DNA of 64,000 bases from Bacteroidales bacterium (GCA_017882335.1 JADGPR010000008.1:1-64000); one strand, 5' to 3'. Numbered from the stretch's first letter, positions 1 to 10,948 are shown. Program-made: numbers and translations. Notes: generated by a model not told the origin, from the letters alone.

Positions 1-177
1 CTTCAGATCGATGTTGCGGATCTTATTCATGACATTCTCCGGGGTTTCGATATCCGGCTGGCCAATATTGAGATGATAAACTTTAATTCCTCTTTTTTTG
101 GCTTCTTCTGAAAAAGGAACCAGCTTCCTGATTGGGGAAGCTGGCATCATCTTTCCTTTTAATGAAATAACGGGCAT
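1..177 (-). CDS. Pyridoxal-phosphate-dependent aminotransferase (class I/II), N-terminal fragment, runs off window start
   Basis: Reverse-strand translation [59 protein letters not shown]; typical aspartate-aminotransferase-like N-terminus (LNIGQPDxxTP). Not in the ORF track because it is partial. Confidence 0.85.
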   Translation of the reverse strand, partial: MPVISLKGKMMPASPIRKLVPFSEEAKKRGIKVYHLNIGQPDIETPENVMNKIRNIDLK

Positions 178-185
178 AATAAGTT

Positions 186-647
186 TTATTTTTGAAGCGG
201 TGTCGCGCTGTTGTCGTTTGTCTTTTCAGGCACCTTATCAGCCGGTTTTGCTACTACATTGCCTTTGATGGAAAGAATCACCCTGGCAGTTTTTGCATTC
301 GAAGTAACCGTTACCGTTTTGTTGATAGGTCCAACATTGTGCGTGGCATAGGTGACTTTTATTATATCGCTTTTTCCAGGAAGAACAGGTTCCTGCGGCC
401 ATGTCGGAATAGTACACCCGCATGAGGAAACAGGTTTCTGAAGGATCAAGGGTTCTTTCCCGGTATTGGTGAATTTAAATTCGCAGGTACCGTCGCTGCC
501 TTGAACAATAGTGCCATAATCATGAACGGTTTTGTCAAAAGAAATTTCAGGAGCATTCGGATCAGCGGGAGCGGGCTGAACATCCTGGGCTTGCAATGTA
601 AAAACTGCAAAGATAAAAAGGACGAATGGAAAAATTATTTTTTGCAT
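186..647 (-). CDS. DUF1573 domain-containing secreted protein
   Basis: Signal peptide, then [33 protein letters not shown]...SCGCTIPTW typical of DUF1573. Confidence 0.9.
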   Translation of the reverse strand: MQKIIFPFVLFIFAVFTLQAQDVQPAPADPNAPEISFDKTVHDYGTIVQGSDGTCEFKFTNTGKEPLILQKPVSSCGCTIPTWPQEPVLPGKSDIIKVTYATHNVGPINKTVTVTSNAKTARVILSIKGNVVAKPADKVPEKTNDNSATPLQK

Positions 648-871
648 ATTCTCTGGGTATTAAGGTTAATGTTCTTTTTAATGGAGCAAAATTAATAAAT
701 AATTATGTCTTAAAAGTAAATTATGATAAATTAACTTTTATAGTCAAAGAAAATGGATGATTCTGTTTTAATTTTGTGTTTTAATAAAAATTCTGATATT
801 TGTGTCCGGGTCTTAGCATTTGGAATTGACTTTTGAGTATATTATTCCTTTCCTGAATTAGGTTCATTTTC

Positions 872-1258
872 ATGAGAAAAAAATCAATCCTGAAATTATT
901 TTCTTGTTATTTTTTGACTGGTTTGATTCTTATTTCCTGCACACATCAAGTCTCTCCATCCGGTTTTGCTGCGGGTTCAAAAAGGGGAACGGTTGGCGTA
1001 TCCTCTCCTCCCTGTATCATCTACCGTACCCAGTCGGATTATTCCATGTATGTTCCGGTGACATTGTCAGCAGATAAAAGCAAAATCGTATCCTATCCCG
1101 ATATAAAGGACATCTGTTTTAATGGTAAGTTGTCTGTGCCTACCCTCCTGTCCGATGGGTTTCTTCTCGATAACCGTGGCATCAGGTTACAGATCGAAAA
1201 GGAGTTGAATGTACTACTCACTTCGGATAAGCTTAACAAATGCAAGAAATTAAAGTAA
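872..1258 (+). CDS. Hypothetical lipoprotein
   Basis: ORF with lipobox-like LILISC; no recognised domain. Confidence 0.6.
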   Translation: MRKKSILKLFSCYFLTGLILISCTHQVSPSGFAAGSKRGTVGVSSPPCIIYRTQSDYSMYVPVTLSADKSKIVSYPDIKDICFNGKLSVPTLLSDGFLLDNRGIRLQIEKELNVLLTSDKLNKCKKLK

Positions 1259-1303
1259 ATTTTCAATAATTCTTATCTTTGCAACAAAATCAACCATAAT
1301 AAA

Positions 1304-3103
1304 TTGTCAGAGTCTCTTAAGAAAATCAGTGAGTTAGACGGAAAACAGTTGTATTATAGCTTCTTGTCGGGGGCACAGCGGATCTTTGAAAACCAAAAAC
1401 TGCTAAACCGGATCAATGTTTTCCCTGTTAACGATGCGGATACCGGAACCAATCTGGCATCTACGATGCGTTCCATCATGGATGCAATCATCCCTACTGA
1501 TAACCTGAAAGAAACAGCGGTTGCAATGGCTGATGCTGCATTGACAGGCGCCAGGGGGAATTCAGGTATTATCTTTGCACAATTTCTTTATGGGTTTGGC
1601 AATGAGATCAAGACCGGGCAGACGATGGATATTAAATCGTTTGCGGAGAGTATGCGTAACGCAGTGAATTATGCCTACGAGGCCATTGCAAACCCGGTGG
1701 AAGGTACGATCCTGACGGTCATAAAAGACTGGGCCGAATATCTCTACGCATTAAAGGACATTATCGATGATTTTATCAAATTGCTGATCCAGGCCTATGA
1801 AAGGGCTCAGCAATCGCTGGCTGAAACCACAGCGAAACTACCGATTCTTGCACGCTCGCATGTGGTGGATGCAGGAGCAAAAGGCTTTGTAGTATTTCTT
1901 GAAGGAATCCTTGATTTCTTTACAAAAGGGGGAGAAAAACCTGTTTCCATTCCCGAACAGGTAACTGAAAATGAAAATGACGATATCGTTACCCACGATG
2001 AGATCACATTCCGATACTGTACTGAGGCCATGATCAACGCTGAAAATCTTGATAAATCCAAGATCCGCAATACCATCAAGGTCTGCGGGGATTCATTGGT
2101 TGTTGCCGGTTCCCCGAAAAAAATGCGGATCCACATTCATACCGATTTTCCTGCCGAACTTTTTTCCTACCTGCGCCGCTTCGGCAACATCACCTACCAG
2201 AAAGTGGATGATATGGTGATGCAGCATGAGATCCTGAACAACCGGAAGTCCGGAATTGCAATCCTTACAGATTCTTCCTGTGACCTGCCGAAGGAGGTAC
2301 TTGACCGGTTGCAGATTCACATGGTTCCAATGAGCATCCATTTCGGCGAAACATTTTACCTCGACCGTTATACCATTCAACCCGAACAATTTTATTCACT
2401 GCTCGCAAAATCGGAACAGAACCCGACCTCTGCGCAACCCTCCATCCGTGATTTCCAGAATAAATATGAGTACCTGTGTTCTCATTATTCTTCCGTGATC
2501 GCGTTAAACCTGAGTAAGGCATTAAGTGGAACTTTCAACAGCAGTTTTCAGGCTGCAAAGGAAATTTCTGACAGGACCGGGAAAAGGATTGATGTGATCG
2601 ATTCAGGAACTATAACCGGCGCTCTGGGCTTGATCATCTTACGCCTGGCCGAGGCAATTGAAAAAGGTGCCACACATGAAGAATTACTGCCTGAAATCAG
2701 GAAATGGATTAAAAAAACTCAGGTAAGGATCACTGTGACTACTTTGAAATATATCATCCGTTCCGGACGTGTCAGTGCATTCAAAAGTATTGTTGCCAGG
2801 TCACTGGACCTGAAACCTGTGATCATCATCAATGAAGAAGGGCGTACAGTACTATCTTCAAAATCATTTACCGAAAAGGCAAGCATGAAGAAGGTGATCC
2901 GGAATATTCAGCAGATCACCCAAAAGAACAAGCTCTGGGGATATGCCATCACACATGCAAACAATGCACGCACAGCCGAATGGTTCGCCGTCCAGATGGA
3001 ACAGGTCACCGGACAAAAACCGGCCTTTATAGCGCCTGCATCACCGGCTCTCGGCGCAAATGCCGGACCAGGTGTGGCCTGCGTTTCTTTTATGCTGGAA
3101 TAG
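1304..3103 (+). CDS. DAK2/DhaL-domain + DegV-domain fusion (FakA-FakB-like fatty acid kinase), TTG start
   Basis: N-terminal DhaL motif NVFPVNDADTGTNLASTM; C-terminal DegV motif ILTDSSCDLP...LSKALSGTFNSS. Confidence 0.85.
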   Translation: MSESLKKISELDGKQLYYSFLSGAQRIFENQKLLNRINVFPVNDADTGTNLASTMRSIMDAIIPTDNLKETAVAMADAALTGARGNSGIIFAQFLYGFGNEIKTGQTMDIKSFAESMRNAVNYAYEAIANPVEGTILTVIKDWAEYLYALKDIIDDFIKLLIQAYERAQQSLAETTAKLPILARSHVVDAGAKGFVVFLEGILDFFTKGGEKPVSIPEQVTENENDDIVTHDEITFRYCTEAMINAENLDKSKIRNTIKVCGDSLVVAGSPKKMRIHIHTDFPAELFSYLRRFGNITYQKVDDMVMQHEILNNRKSGIAILTDSSCDLPKEVLDRLQIHMVPMSIHFGETFYLDRYTIQPEQFYSLLAKSEQNPTSAQPSIRDFQNKYEYLCSHYSSVIALNLSKALSGTFNSSFQAAKEISDRTGKRIDVIDSGTITGALGLIILRLAEAIEKGATHEELLPEIRKWIKKTQVRITVTTLKYIIRSGRVSAFKSIVARSLDLKPVIIINEEGRTVLSSKSFTEKASMKKVIRNIQQITQKNKLWGYAITHANNARTAEWFAVQMEQVTGQKPAFIAPASPALGANAGPGVACVSFMLE

Positions 3104-3207
3104 AAGATCGTCACGCGTTACGCGTCATACGTAACGAAAACATCTACTCCCAAACTTTCCGATCCTGGTTTCGTGGTTTTTTGATATTTTAGCAGAAAAT
3201 CAATCTC

Positions 3208-5301
3208 ATGATCAACCAGCAACTCATTCATCCCGGAAGCATTGTCGTTATCGGAGGTTCAAATGATGTTCAGAAACCAGGCGGCGCGGTGTTGCGAAAC
3301 CTAATCGAAGGCGGGTTCAATGGCAAACTATATGTTACTAACCTGAAGGAACCTGAAGTTCAGGGAATAAGAAGTTACAACGATCCTTCCCTTTTACCGG
3401 ACGTTGATCTTGCCATCATTGCAATAGCTGCAAAATATATTCCTGATACCGTGGAACTCCTGGTCACCCAAAAAAACACCCGTGCTTTTATTATTCTTTC
3501 GGCAGGTTTTTCTGAAGAGAACCAGGAAGGAAAAGTGCTTGAGCAGAAAGTGGTGGATAGCATCAACCAGGTGAGTGGTTCATTGATTGGGCCGAATTGC
3601 ATAGGCATATTGACTCCTTTCTACCACGGGGTTTTTACGAAACCCATCCCACGACTGGATCCGATGGGCTGTGATTTTATTTCCGGTTCTGGCGCTACGG
3701 CCTGTTTTATTATGGAAGCAGGGATCCCGAACGGACTAACTTTTGCCAGTGTATTCTCCGTTGGTAACAGCGCTCAGATGGGTGTGGAGGATATCCTTCA
3801 GTACCTGGATGAGACCTTTGAACCTGGGAAGAGTTCAAAAGTGAAACTTATCTATATGGAAAATTTTTCCAAACCGCAATTACTGCTGAAACATGCATCA
3901 TCCCTTGTCCGGAAAGGATGCAGGATCGCAGCAGTCAAGGCCGGCTCCTCGGAAGCAGGCAGCCGTGCAGCTTCTTCGCATACGGGCGCATTGGCAAGCC
4001 CAGATGTGGCAGTGGACGCGCTTTTCAGGAAAGCAGGGATTGTTCGTTGTTATGGAAGGGAAGACCTCATCGCTGTGGCTTCTATCTTCATGCATTCGGA
4101 ACTGAAAGGAAAGAACATAGGCATCATTACGCATGCAGGTGGCCCGGCAGTCATGCTTACCGATGCCCTGTCAAACGGAGGAATGAACGTTCCCCACATT
4201 GAAGGTCCTGCTGCAAAAGAATTACTATCACAACTTTTCCCTGGATCTTCGGTGGCCAACCCCATCGATTTTCTCGCCACGGGTACCGCACAGCAACTTG
4301 GAAACATAATCGATTATTGCGAAACCCGCTTTGATACGGTCGATGGAATGGCTGTGATATTCGGTACTCCCGGACTGAACAAGGTTTTCGATGTGTATTC
4401 AGTTCTGGATGAGAAGATGAAAACGGCGGTGAAGCCCATTTTTTCTATCCTTCCTTCCATTCTTACTGCTGCTCCGGAGATAGAAGATTTTATCTCCAGG
4501 GGAAGAATATTTTTCAGGGATGAAGTGGTTTTTGGAAATGCACTCGCAAGAGTTTACAATACACATCGTCCGTTTGTCGAGAAATCCCTGATCCAGGAAG
4601 TAGATCATAACCGGATCCGGAATGTCATCAACCAGGCGCAAGATGGCTTCATCTCACCGGGTGAAATCTGTGAACTATTGGATGCCAGCGGGATACGGAG
4701 AGCAGGTGAAGCTTTGGTGAATACAGTTAAAGATGCCGTGAAAGAGGCAAAAGTGCTGCGTTTCCCGGTCGTTATGAAGGTGGTCGGCCCCGTTCATAAA
4801 TCGGATGTAGGCGGAGTCGTACTGAATGTTAAAGATGAAAAGGCTGTTACCCGCGAATTTGAACGGATGATTCGCATCCAGGATACGACAGCTGTCCTGA
4901 TCCAACCCATGCTTTCAGGTACCGAACTATTTGTAGGGGCCAAGTACGAGCCTAAATTCGGACACATGATCCTTTGCGGATTGGGCGGAATCTTTATCGA
5001 AGTGCTGAAAGATGTTGCTGCCGGATTAACGCCACTGGGCAAGGAAGAAGCCCTCTTCATGATCAGGAACCTGAAGAGCTATAAGATCATCAAAGGTGTG
5101 CGTGGACAAAAAGGCGTAAATGAAGAACTGTTTGCAGATGTCATCCTCAAGCTTTCCGCATTGTTAAAGTCAGCACCTGAGATCATGGAACTCGATTTCA
5201 ATCCCGTGCTCGGGAAAGAAGATTCCATTACCGTTGTGGATGCCAGGATCAACCTGAAAAAAATTAATGCAGGAACCCGATTTGTTGGAGGAATCCCATA
5301 G
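3208..5301 (+). CDS. ADP-forming acetate/acyl-CoA ligase, fused alpha+beta subunits
   Basis: N-terminal CoA-binding domain, SGSGATACF, SSHTGALA, C-terminal ATP-grasp region (PVVMKVVGPVHKSDVGGVVLNV). Confidence 0.9.
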   Translation: MINQQLIHPGSIVVIGGSNDVQKPGGAVLRNLIEGGFNGKLYVTNLKEPEVQGIRSYNDPSLLPDVDLAIIAIAAKYIPDTVELLVTQKNTRAFIILSAGFSEENQEGKVLEQKVVDSINQVSGSLIGPNCIGILTPFYHGVFTKPIPRLDPMGCDFISGSGATACFIMEAGIPNGLTFASVFSVGNSAQMGVEDILQYLDETFEPGKSSKVKLIYMENFSKPQLLLKHASSLVRKGCRIAAVKAGSSEAGSRAASSHTGALASPDVAVDALFRKAGIVRCYGREDLIAVASIFMHSELKGKNIGIITHAGGPAVMLTDALSNGGMNVPHIEGPAAKELLSQLFPGSSVANPIDFLATGTAQQLGNIIDYCETRFDTVDGMAVIFGTPGLNKVFDVYSVLDEKMKTAVKPIFSILPSILTAAPEIEDFISRGRIFFRDEVVFGNALARVYNTHRPFVEKSLIQEVDHNRIRNVINQAQDGFISPGEICELLDASGIRRAGEALVNTVKDAVKEAKVLRFPVVMKVVGPVHKSDVGGVVLNVKDEKAVTREFERMIRIQDTTAVLIQPMLSGTELFVGAKYEPKFGHMILCGLGGIFIEVLKDVAAGLTPLGKEEALFMIRNLKSYKIIKGVRGQKGVNEELFADVILKLSALLKSAPEIMELDFNPVLGKEDSITVVDARINLKKINAGTRFVGGIP

Positions 5302-5881
5302 CCAGCGACGGTTTTAATGCAATCATAAAGATCACACCATAAACGGCCCCCCAGAAATGCGCATCATGGCCGATGTTATCCTTGGCTTTCCTGCTCATGT
5401 AAAATTCATAGATGATATAAAGAATTCCAAAGATCCATGCCGGAATTTCAAGCGGGACGAAAAAAAATGAGATGGGGGCCTTCGGAATTATGATTATGCT
5501 GGCAAAGATCACGGAGGATACTGCACCGGAAGCACCGACTGCATTATAAAAAACATCATTTTTATGTTTTCCGAAGGCAGGGATGATCGATAGCAACAAT
5601 CCTCCTAAATAAAGAAGAATATAGTACAGAATGTATTTTTCTACAAAATACACCTTGAAGAAATGTTCTACAAGGTTTCCGAATGAGTAAAGCACCAACA
5701 TATTGATCAGCAGATGAACCCATCCCGAATGCAGGAAGCCATAGGAAAAAAACCGGTACCACTGGTTGCTGTGCTTTACATCAAAAGCATTGAACTTTAA
5801 CCGGTTGAATAGCTCCTCGTTGTTGAAACAAATGATCGAAGTTACAACCGTGAAAAGTATGATTCCGTAAGTGATTTCCAT
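5264..5881 (-). CDS. Rhomboid family intramembrane serine protease
   Basis: Multi-TM; catalytic GASG (YNAVGASGAVSS) and His (DAHFWGAVYG); convergent overlap with the upstream ligase end. Confidence 0.88.
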   Translation of the reverse strand: MEITYGIILFTVVTSIICFNNEELFNRLKFNAFDVKHSNQWYRFFSYGFLHSGWVHLLINMLVLYSFGNLVEHFFKVYFVEKYILYYILLYLGGLLLSIIPAFGKHKNDVFYNAVGASGAVSSVIFASIIIIPKAPISFFFVPLEIPAWIFGILYIIYEFYMSRKAKDNIGHDAHFWGAVYGVIFMIALKPSLAMGFLQQIGFLH

Positions 5882-5899
5882 ACTTGTAGAAAAGAAATT

Positions 5900-5965
5900 A
5901 AGTTATAAAGTTCATAAAGTTATAAAGTTCATAAAGTTATAAAGTTCATAAAGTTCATAAAGTGT
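5900..5965. repeat. Short tandem repeat (ataaagttc / ataaagtt)n
   Basis: Visible repeats of ttataaagttcataaag. Confidence 0.9.
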
Positions 5966-5991
5966 TAAGTTTTAAGGATAAATTCCTGCAA

Positions 5992-6043
5992 TCCCACACT
6001 CACACATCCAGCATCCAGTATCCAGCATCCAGTATCCAGCATC
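5992..6043 (-). repeat. Dispersed repeat GATGCTGGATactGGATGCTGGAT...GTGAGTGTGGGA
   Basis: Reverse complement matches 12481-12510. Confidence 0.85.
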
Positions 6044-6044
6044 T

Positions 6045-6872
6045 TTACTTGCCAACTTTCTCAGTCTTCGGAAGCTTAGTGTAATCAATCTCCGATCCGA
6101 GCATGCTATGAGGGATCAGGAAAACAACCAGCAATACGATGGAAGCAAGAATGGGCCAGAATTTCGTTTCCCGGTTCTTATATTGAACAATAAGTGCAAT
6201 AACCCAGAAAAGGAAAGCAACAATGGATTTGTTGTCGGTCAGGTCGTGACCGAAAGGCCAACCGGCCCAAAAAACATTAAAGGAAAATTTCTGAACAATT
6301 GGCCCGAGGATCAGGCCTCCGATGAGAAGGGTAACAATGGTGATCCAGGTATAAAGGAGAGTGTTTTTCCCTTTGGTGATTGCTTCAAGTCCGGTGATGG
6401 TAGAAAACAGCATCGCTAGAAAGATGATCAGGATATGGGGAAGAAGGATGTACATCGGTACATGCCCTTTATAGCGGAGAACAGCCGGTTCTTCGTTCAG
6501 TAAAACCTGTTCGTTCCCTTTGGCAAGGGTGATATGATACATCACCTTGCCGGCAATATCCTGGTGCGGCAGACTGCCAATGAGGGAGTCGCCTTTCCTC
6601 ACCATTGGAGCAGTGGTCCAGCTGTCGTAACTTTTAAATCTCCTGAATTGAACTTTGCCCTTTATGGAGGTATCAGCAATTTTAAGAATAACTTTGGCAT
6701 CATCCTGACCATCATAAGTCCGGATCAAATCAGCTTTTATAACCTTTTGCCCGATCTCTTTTTTCACATCCATCGGGTATGTAGGTCCCGTTCTGCGCTG
6801 ATATCCGGCAATCACCACCGTGAAAATAAATGCAAAGATCCAGATCATCCAGTTTTTTAGTGTCTTGTTCAT
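6045..6872 (-). CDS. Conserved hypothetical membrane protein
   Basis: Long ORF, several TM segments, N-terminal soluble domain. Confidence 0.75.
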   Translation of the reverse strand: MNKTLKNWMIWIFAFIFTVVIAGYQRRTGPTYPMDVKKEIGQKVIKADLIRTYDGQDDAKVILKIADTSIKGKVQFRRFKSYDSWTTAPMVRKGDSLIGSLPHQDIAGKVMYHITLAKGNEQVLLNEEPAVLRYKGHVPMYILLPHILIIFLAMLFSTITGLEAITKGKNTLLYTWITIVTLLIGGLILGPIVQKFSFNVFWAGWPFGHDLTDNKSIVAFLFWVIALIVQYKNRETKFWPILASIVLLVVFLIPHSMLGSEIDYTKLPKTEKVGK

Positions 6873-6895
6873 ATTTCTTTAATTTTCGCTATTCG

Positions 6896-6936
6896 CTAGA
6901 ATAATTTCACCCCTGAGGGGTTCCAAGGTTTTTTTT
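6896..6936 (-). repeat. Leader-type repeat with CCCCnnnGGGG hairpin (CTAGAATAATTTCACCCCTGAGGGG)
   Basis: Same family as 12522-12547 and 41821-42058. Confidence 0.85.
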
Positions 6937-6978
6937 GTTTTTATTTCGCTATTTCGCTATTTGTCATGGCAAAGATAA

Positions 6979-9948
6979 TTATTTCTTCACATATGAATCT
7001 TGCAAGATGTCATACATAGCCTGGTGGATTTTCGTCCGGATATTCATTTCGACGATTCTCTCATTCGATGCATCGGGATAAACCCTGTTGGAAAGGAAAA
7101 TATAGCTAAGGCGGTTTTCCGGGTCTGCCCAGATATAGGTTCCTGTAAAGCCGGAATGGCCGAAACTTCTTGGTGAAGCGCTTTTACAGGAAGGTCCGTC
7201 GGTTATTGAAGTCAAGGTTGGTTTATCAAATCCCAATGCTCTTCTGTTGCCATTGGCAGGAAACTGGACACGCGTAAATTCTTTTATGGTGGAAGGAAGG
7301 AAATATTGTTTTCCCCCGTATTCCCCGTTATTCAAAAACAGCTGGAGGAGGACTGCCAGGTCGGCTGCATTTGAGAAAAGTCCGGCATGGCCTGAGACCC
7401 CGCCAAGCATAGCGGCTCCGGGGTCGTGCACATCGCCCCGGATGAGTTGTTTCCTGAAAATAGTATCATATTCCGTTGGCATGATCCGGCTTGCAGGGAA
7501 ACGCTTTCGCGGGAGGAACCCAGTTGTCGACAATCCAAGCGGTTTGTAAAATGAAGAAGAAAGATAGTCTTCCATGGATTCTCCTGTTTCCTTCTCAATG
7601 ATCCGGCGCAACAAATAGAACCCCATATCACTGTATTTGTAATCCCGGGTTGGCCGCAACGGGGCATCCATGATGGCCCAGTAAACCGAATCCGGGTAAT
7701 CCCTGCGGATATAAAGATTTTCTGCAACCCGCAAGGGATATCCTTCAGATGGATGATGCTGATAAATTGCAGGATCAGGTCGCCCTTTATGAAGTGTTTT
7801 GAGATAAAATGGAATCCAGGCCTGCAAACCCGCCTGGTGAGTCATCACATCCCGCAAAATTAAATCCTGTTTGTTCGATCCTTTCAATTCGGGAAGATAG
7901 GTTCCCAGTTTTTCATCCAGGGAGATCTTCTTCTCCTCAACCAATTTCATAATGGCCAGGGTCGTAGCAGCCACCTTCGTCACCGAGGCCAGGTCATAGA
8001 TGTCTCCATTGGTTACCTTCAGGGTATCTTCATACCTCGGATGGCCAAATGACTTATTGTAAAATACCTTTCCATCAAGAGCAAATACAATTTGACACCC
8101 GGGATAGGCTCGTTTATCGATACCCGACAGTGCAATGGAGTCGATGGTTTTTAGTTTTTCTGACGGAACACCGATCTCCTCCGGGAAAACAAATTCCAAC
8201 CGGGTCACGGACGTGGAAATCCCTGTCATATAAGGAAATGAATGCGATGCTGTGACCGGCAGATGGCCCCGGGCCTTGATTGCCCCAAAGATCAGTCCGG
8301 CAGAAAGCGATTGTGATTCCGGGCAGTCCTGGTAAGATGCAACGATAGCTTCCAGGTTACCGGGATTTTTCAGGAAGGACAATACATAAGGGCTTCCGAA
8401 AACATCAAGGATGACTTTCTTGATCGCACTTAAAGTATCGATCAGCTTTAGGGCACATTCCTGTATTCCGTATTGACGGGAGATCAATCCCTGGTTGCAG
8501 TGAAGGCCGATTATGATAAGGTCATTATCTTTTAACTCTGCGATTAGTGAATCTTTCCTGTTGATGGAAAATGAAGCCGGCAGTGAAATATTCTTTACCG
8601 GTGCATAGCGTGAGATCATTTCCTGGAAGGGCTGCAAGACCGTATCTCCGATGAAGACCACCGCTATCTTTCTCCGGTCAAGGAAGTTGATAGGGATCAG
8701 CTGGTTTTCATTTTTCACAAGGGTGATGGAATTCCGGAAAATCTTTCGTGTGAGTACTTCCGAATTCACTGAGTTTATATCTTCCGGGAGATGGATCAAC
8801 GAAACTGGGGTAAGATGGCTAAGCCCGGCTTTATATTTTAGATTGAGCATCGTACGGCATTTCTGATCGATCAGCTCCTGCGGGATCAGGGCGCTGTCGC
8901 GTGCTTCGCGGATAGCATTCACTGCCTTTTCCAGATTCTTTGGCAGGAGGAGAATATCATTCCCGGCCATCAGCGCTTTGACTTCTATTTCCCCGGGTTT
9001 AAAATATTTGGTGACGCCCTTCATGTCAAGGGCATCTGTTATTACAAACCCCCTGAACCCCATCTTTTCTTTCAGCAACCCGGTCACGATTTTTTTAGAA
9101 AGTGTGGCAGGGGTATTCCTGGTGGAGTCGAAGGCAGGTACAAACAGGTGGGCGATCATGATTCCATCCACACCATTATGAATCGCTTCCCGGAATGGAT
9201 AGAGTTCAACGGAATCAAGCCTTTCCTGTGAGTGATGAATGACCGGTAATGTAAGGTGGGAGTCGCTGTCAGTATCTCCGTGCCCGGGAAAATGTTTCGC
9301 CGTAGTCAGAATTCCGCCCGACTGCAATCCTTTCATAAAAGCGGTACTTCTGTGTGCAACCTCTTCAGGGTTTTCCCCGAAAGACCTGAAACCGATCACA
9401 GGGTTATCGGGGTTGTTGTTGATATCGATGACAGGAGCAAAATTCATATGAATTCCCATCCTCCTGCAATCCTTTGCAACCAGTACTCCCATTTCTCTGA
9501 TGAGGGAATCATCAGGGAGGGCTCCCAGGGTCATAGCCCGTGGAAAGTAAGATACGCTGTCAAGACGCATACCTAACCCGTACTCGGCGTCGATGGCGAT
9601 CAATAAAGGCGTCTGCGAATGCTGCTGGACGGTATTGGTGAGTGATGCCTGCCGGCAGGGAGTTCCTTTAAAGAAACAAACGCCTCCCGGGTTCCATTTC
9701 CGGACAAGATTGGTAAGGGTGTCGTTATAAACGGAATCCCTGTCGGAGAAGGCTCGGATAATGAATAACTGTGCTATGCGCTGGTTGGTAGTGAGCGAAT
9801 TAAATACGGAGTCAACCCAGGTGGAATCCGGTTTCGGAAAAACGGAGGATGCCTTTAAAGTAAGACAGGCAAGCAAAACAAGCAAAAAAACAATTCCCGA
9901 AAGGCCCCTGATTTTTTTCATTCCCGGTTTTAAATCTGCAGACCACAA
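6979..9948 (-). CDS. Glycoside hydrolase family 3 (NagZ-like) fused to class C beta-lactamase-like serine hydrolase
   Basis: KHFPGHGDTDSDSH GH3 motif in N-terminal half; SVTK (SxxK) and YSDMG in C-terminal half. Confidence 0.92.
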   Translation of the reverse strand: MWSADLKPGMKKIRGLSGIVFLLVLLACLTLKASSVFPKPDSTWVDSVFNSLTTNQRIAQLFIIRAFSDRDSVYNDTLTNLVRKWNPGGVCFFKGTPCRQASLTNTVQQHSQTPLLIAIDAEYGLGMRLDSVSYFPRAMTLGALPDDSLIREMGVLVAKDCRRMGIHMNFAPVIDINNNPDNPVIGFRSFGENPEEVAHRSTAFMKGLQSGGILTTAKHFPGHGDTDSDSHLTLPVIHHSQERLDSVELYPFREAIHNGVDGIMIAHLFVPAFDSTRNTPATLSKKIVTGLLKEKMGFRGFVITDALDMKGVTKYFKPGEIEVKALMAGNDILLLPKNLEKAVNAIREARDSALIPQELIDQKCRTMLNLKYKAGLSHLTPVSLIHLPEDINSVNSEVLTRKIFRNSITLVKNENQLIPINFLDRRKIAVVFIGDTVLQPFQEMISRYAPVKNISLPASFSINRKDSLIAELKDNDLIIIGLHCNQGLISRQYGIQECALKLIDTLSAIKKVILDVFGSPYVLSFLKNPGNLEAIVASYQDCPESQSLSAGLIFGAIKARGHLPVTASHSFPYMTGISTSVTRLEFVFPEEIGVPSEKLKTIDSIALSGIDKRAYPGCQIVFALDGKVFYNKSFGHPRYEDTLKVTNGDIYDLASVTKVAATTLAIMKLVEEKKISLDEKLGTYLPELKGSNKQDLILRDVMTHQAGLQAWIPFYLKTLHKGRPDPAIYQHHPSEGYPLRVAENLYIRRDYPDSVYWAIMDAPLRPTRDYKYSDMGFYLLRRIIEKETGESMEDYLSSSFYKPLGLSTTGFLPRKRFPASRIMPTEYDTIFRKQLIRGDVHDPGAAMLGGVSGHAGLFSNAADLAVLLQLFLNNGEYGGKQYFLPSTIKEFTRVQFPANGNRRALGFDKPTLTSITDGPSCKSASPRSFGHSGFTGTYIWADPENRLSYIFLSNRVYPDASNERIVEMNIRTKIHQAMYDILQDSYVKK

Positions 9949-10102
9949 AAGAAATAAAAATGAGGATTGGTTCGTTAAATCTTATCCATATTTATGAACA
10001 TTTATGAAAGGCTCCGTCGAATTGTAATATTTTTGAAACGCTTTTCTTCGACTGCTTCCACAGTTTACCTGTGATCCGAAAATCAACAAAATAATCCATC
10101 TA

Positions 10103-10948
10103 ATGCCTTCAACTACTGAACTACTGAAAATTTCCACCCAGGTCCGGCGCGATATCATCCGTATGACACATGGAGCCGCTTCGGGCCATCCCGGTGGCTC
10201 ATTGGGGTGTGCTGACTTCCTCACCACCCTCTATTTTGGGATCATGAAGCCGGATCCCAAAAACTTTACCATGGATGGAACAGGGGAAGACCTCTTCTTC
10301 CTTTCGAACGGGCATCTTTCACCAGTATGGTACAGCGTGTTGGGACGTTACGGCTATTTCGATTTTCATGAGTTGGGAACCTTCCGCATGCTGAATACCC
10401 GGTTGCAGGGACATCCTTCGGTGCATGAGAAATTGCCGGGGATACGGATGGCTTCCGGATCGCTCGGACAGGGTTTGTCGGTTTCCAACGGGGCAGCATT
10501 ATCCAAGAAATTGAACCAGGATCTCCATCATGTGTTTTGCCTGATGGGTGATGGCGAATTGCAGGAAGGCCAGAACTGGGAAGCTGCGATGTTTGCCGCA
10601 GCACATAAGGTGGATAACCTGATCGCGATTGTGGATGAGAATGGAAAACAGATCGACGGGCCGGTGGAGAAAGTGATCGATATGGGCGACCTGAAGGCTA
10701 AGTTTGAAGCTTTCGGATGGCTGGTAATCAGGATGAACGGAAACGATATCGCGGATATCCGCGAAAAAATGCTCCTTGCCAGGGTAGCCAGGGGGAAAGG
10801 GAAGCCGGTCATGGTACTGATGAAGACCATCATGGGATTCGGAGTCGATTTCATGCAGGACAACCACGAATGGCACGGTGTAGCACCGAATGATGAACAG
10901 ACAGTGAAAGCCCTGGCGCAACTGGAAGAAACTTTAGGAGACTACTAA
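10103..10948 (+). CDS. Transketolase, N-terminal (TPP-binding) subunit
   Basis: GHPGGSLGCADFLTTLYF, GDGELQEGQNWEAAMFAAAHKVDNLIAIVDENG. Confidence 0.95.
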   Translation: MPSTTELLKISTQVRRDIIRMTHGAASGHPGGSLGCADFLTTLYFGIMKPDPKNFTMDGTGEDLFFLSNGHLSPVWYSVLGRYGYFDFHELGTFRMLNTRLQGHPSVHEKLPGIRMASGSLGQGLSVSNGAALSKKLNQDLHHVFCLMGDGELQEGQNWEAAMFAAAHKVDNLIAIVDENGKQIDGPVEKVIDMGDLKAKFEAFGWLVIRMNGNDIADIREKMLLARVARGKGKPVMVLMKTIMGFGVDFMQDNHEWHGVAPNDEQTVKALAQLEETLGDY

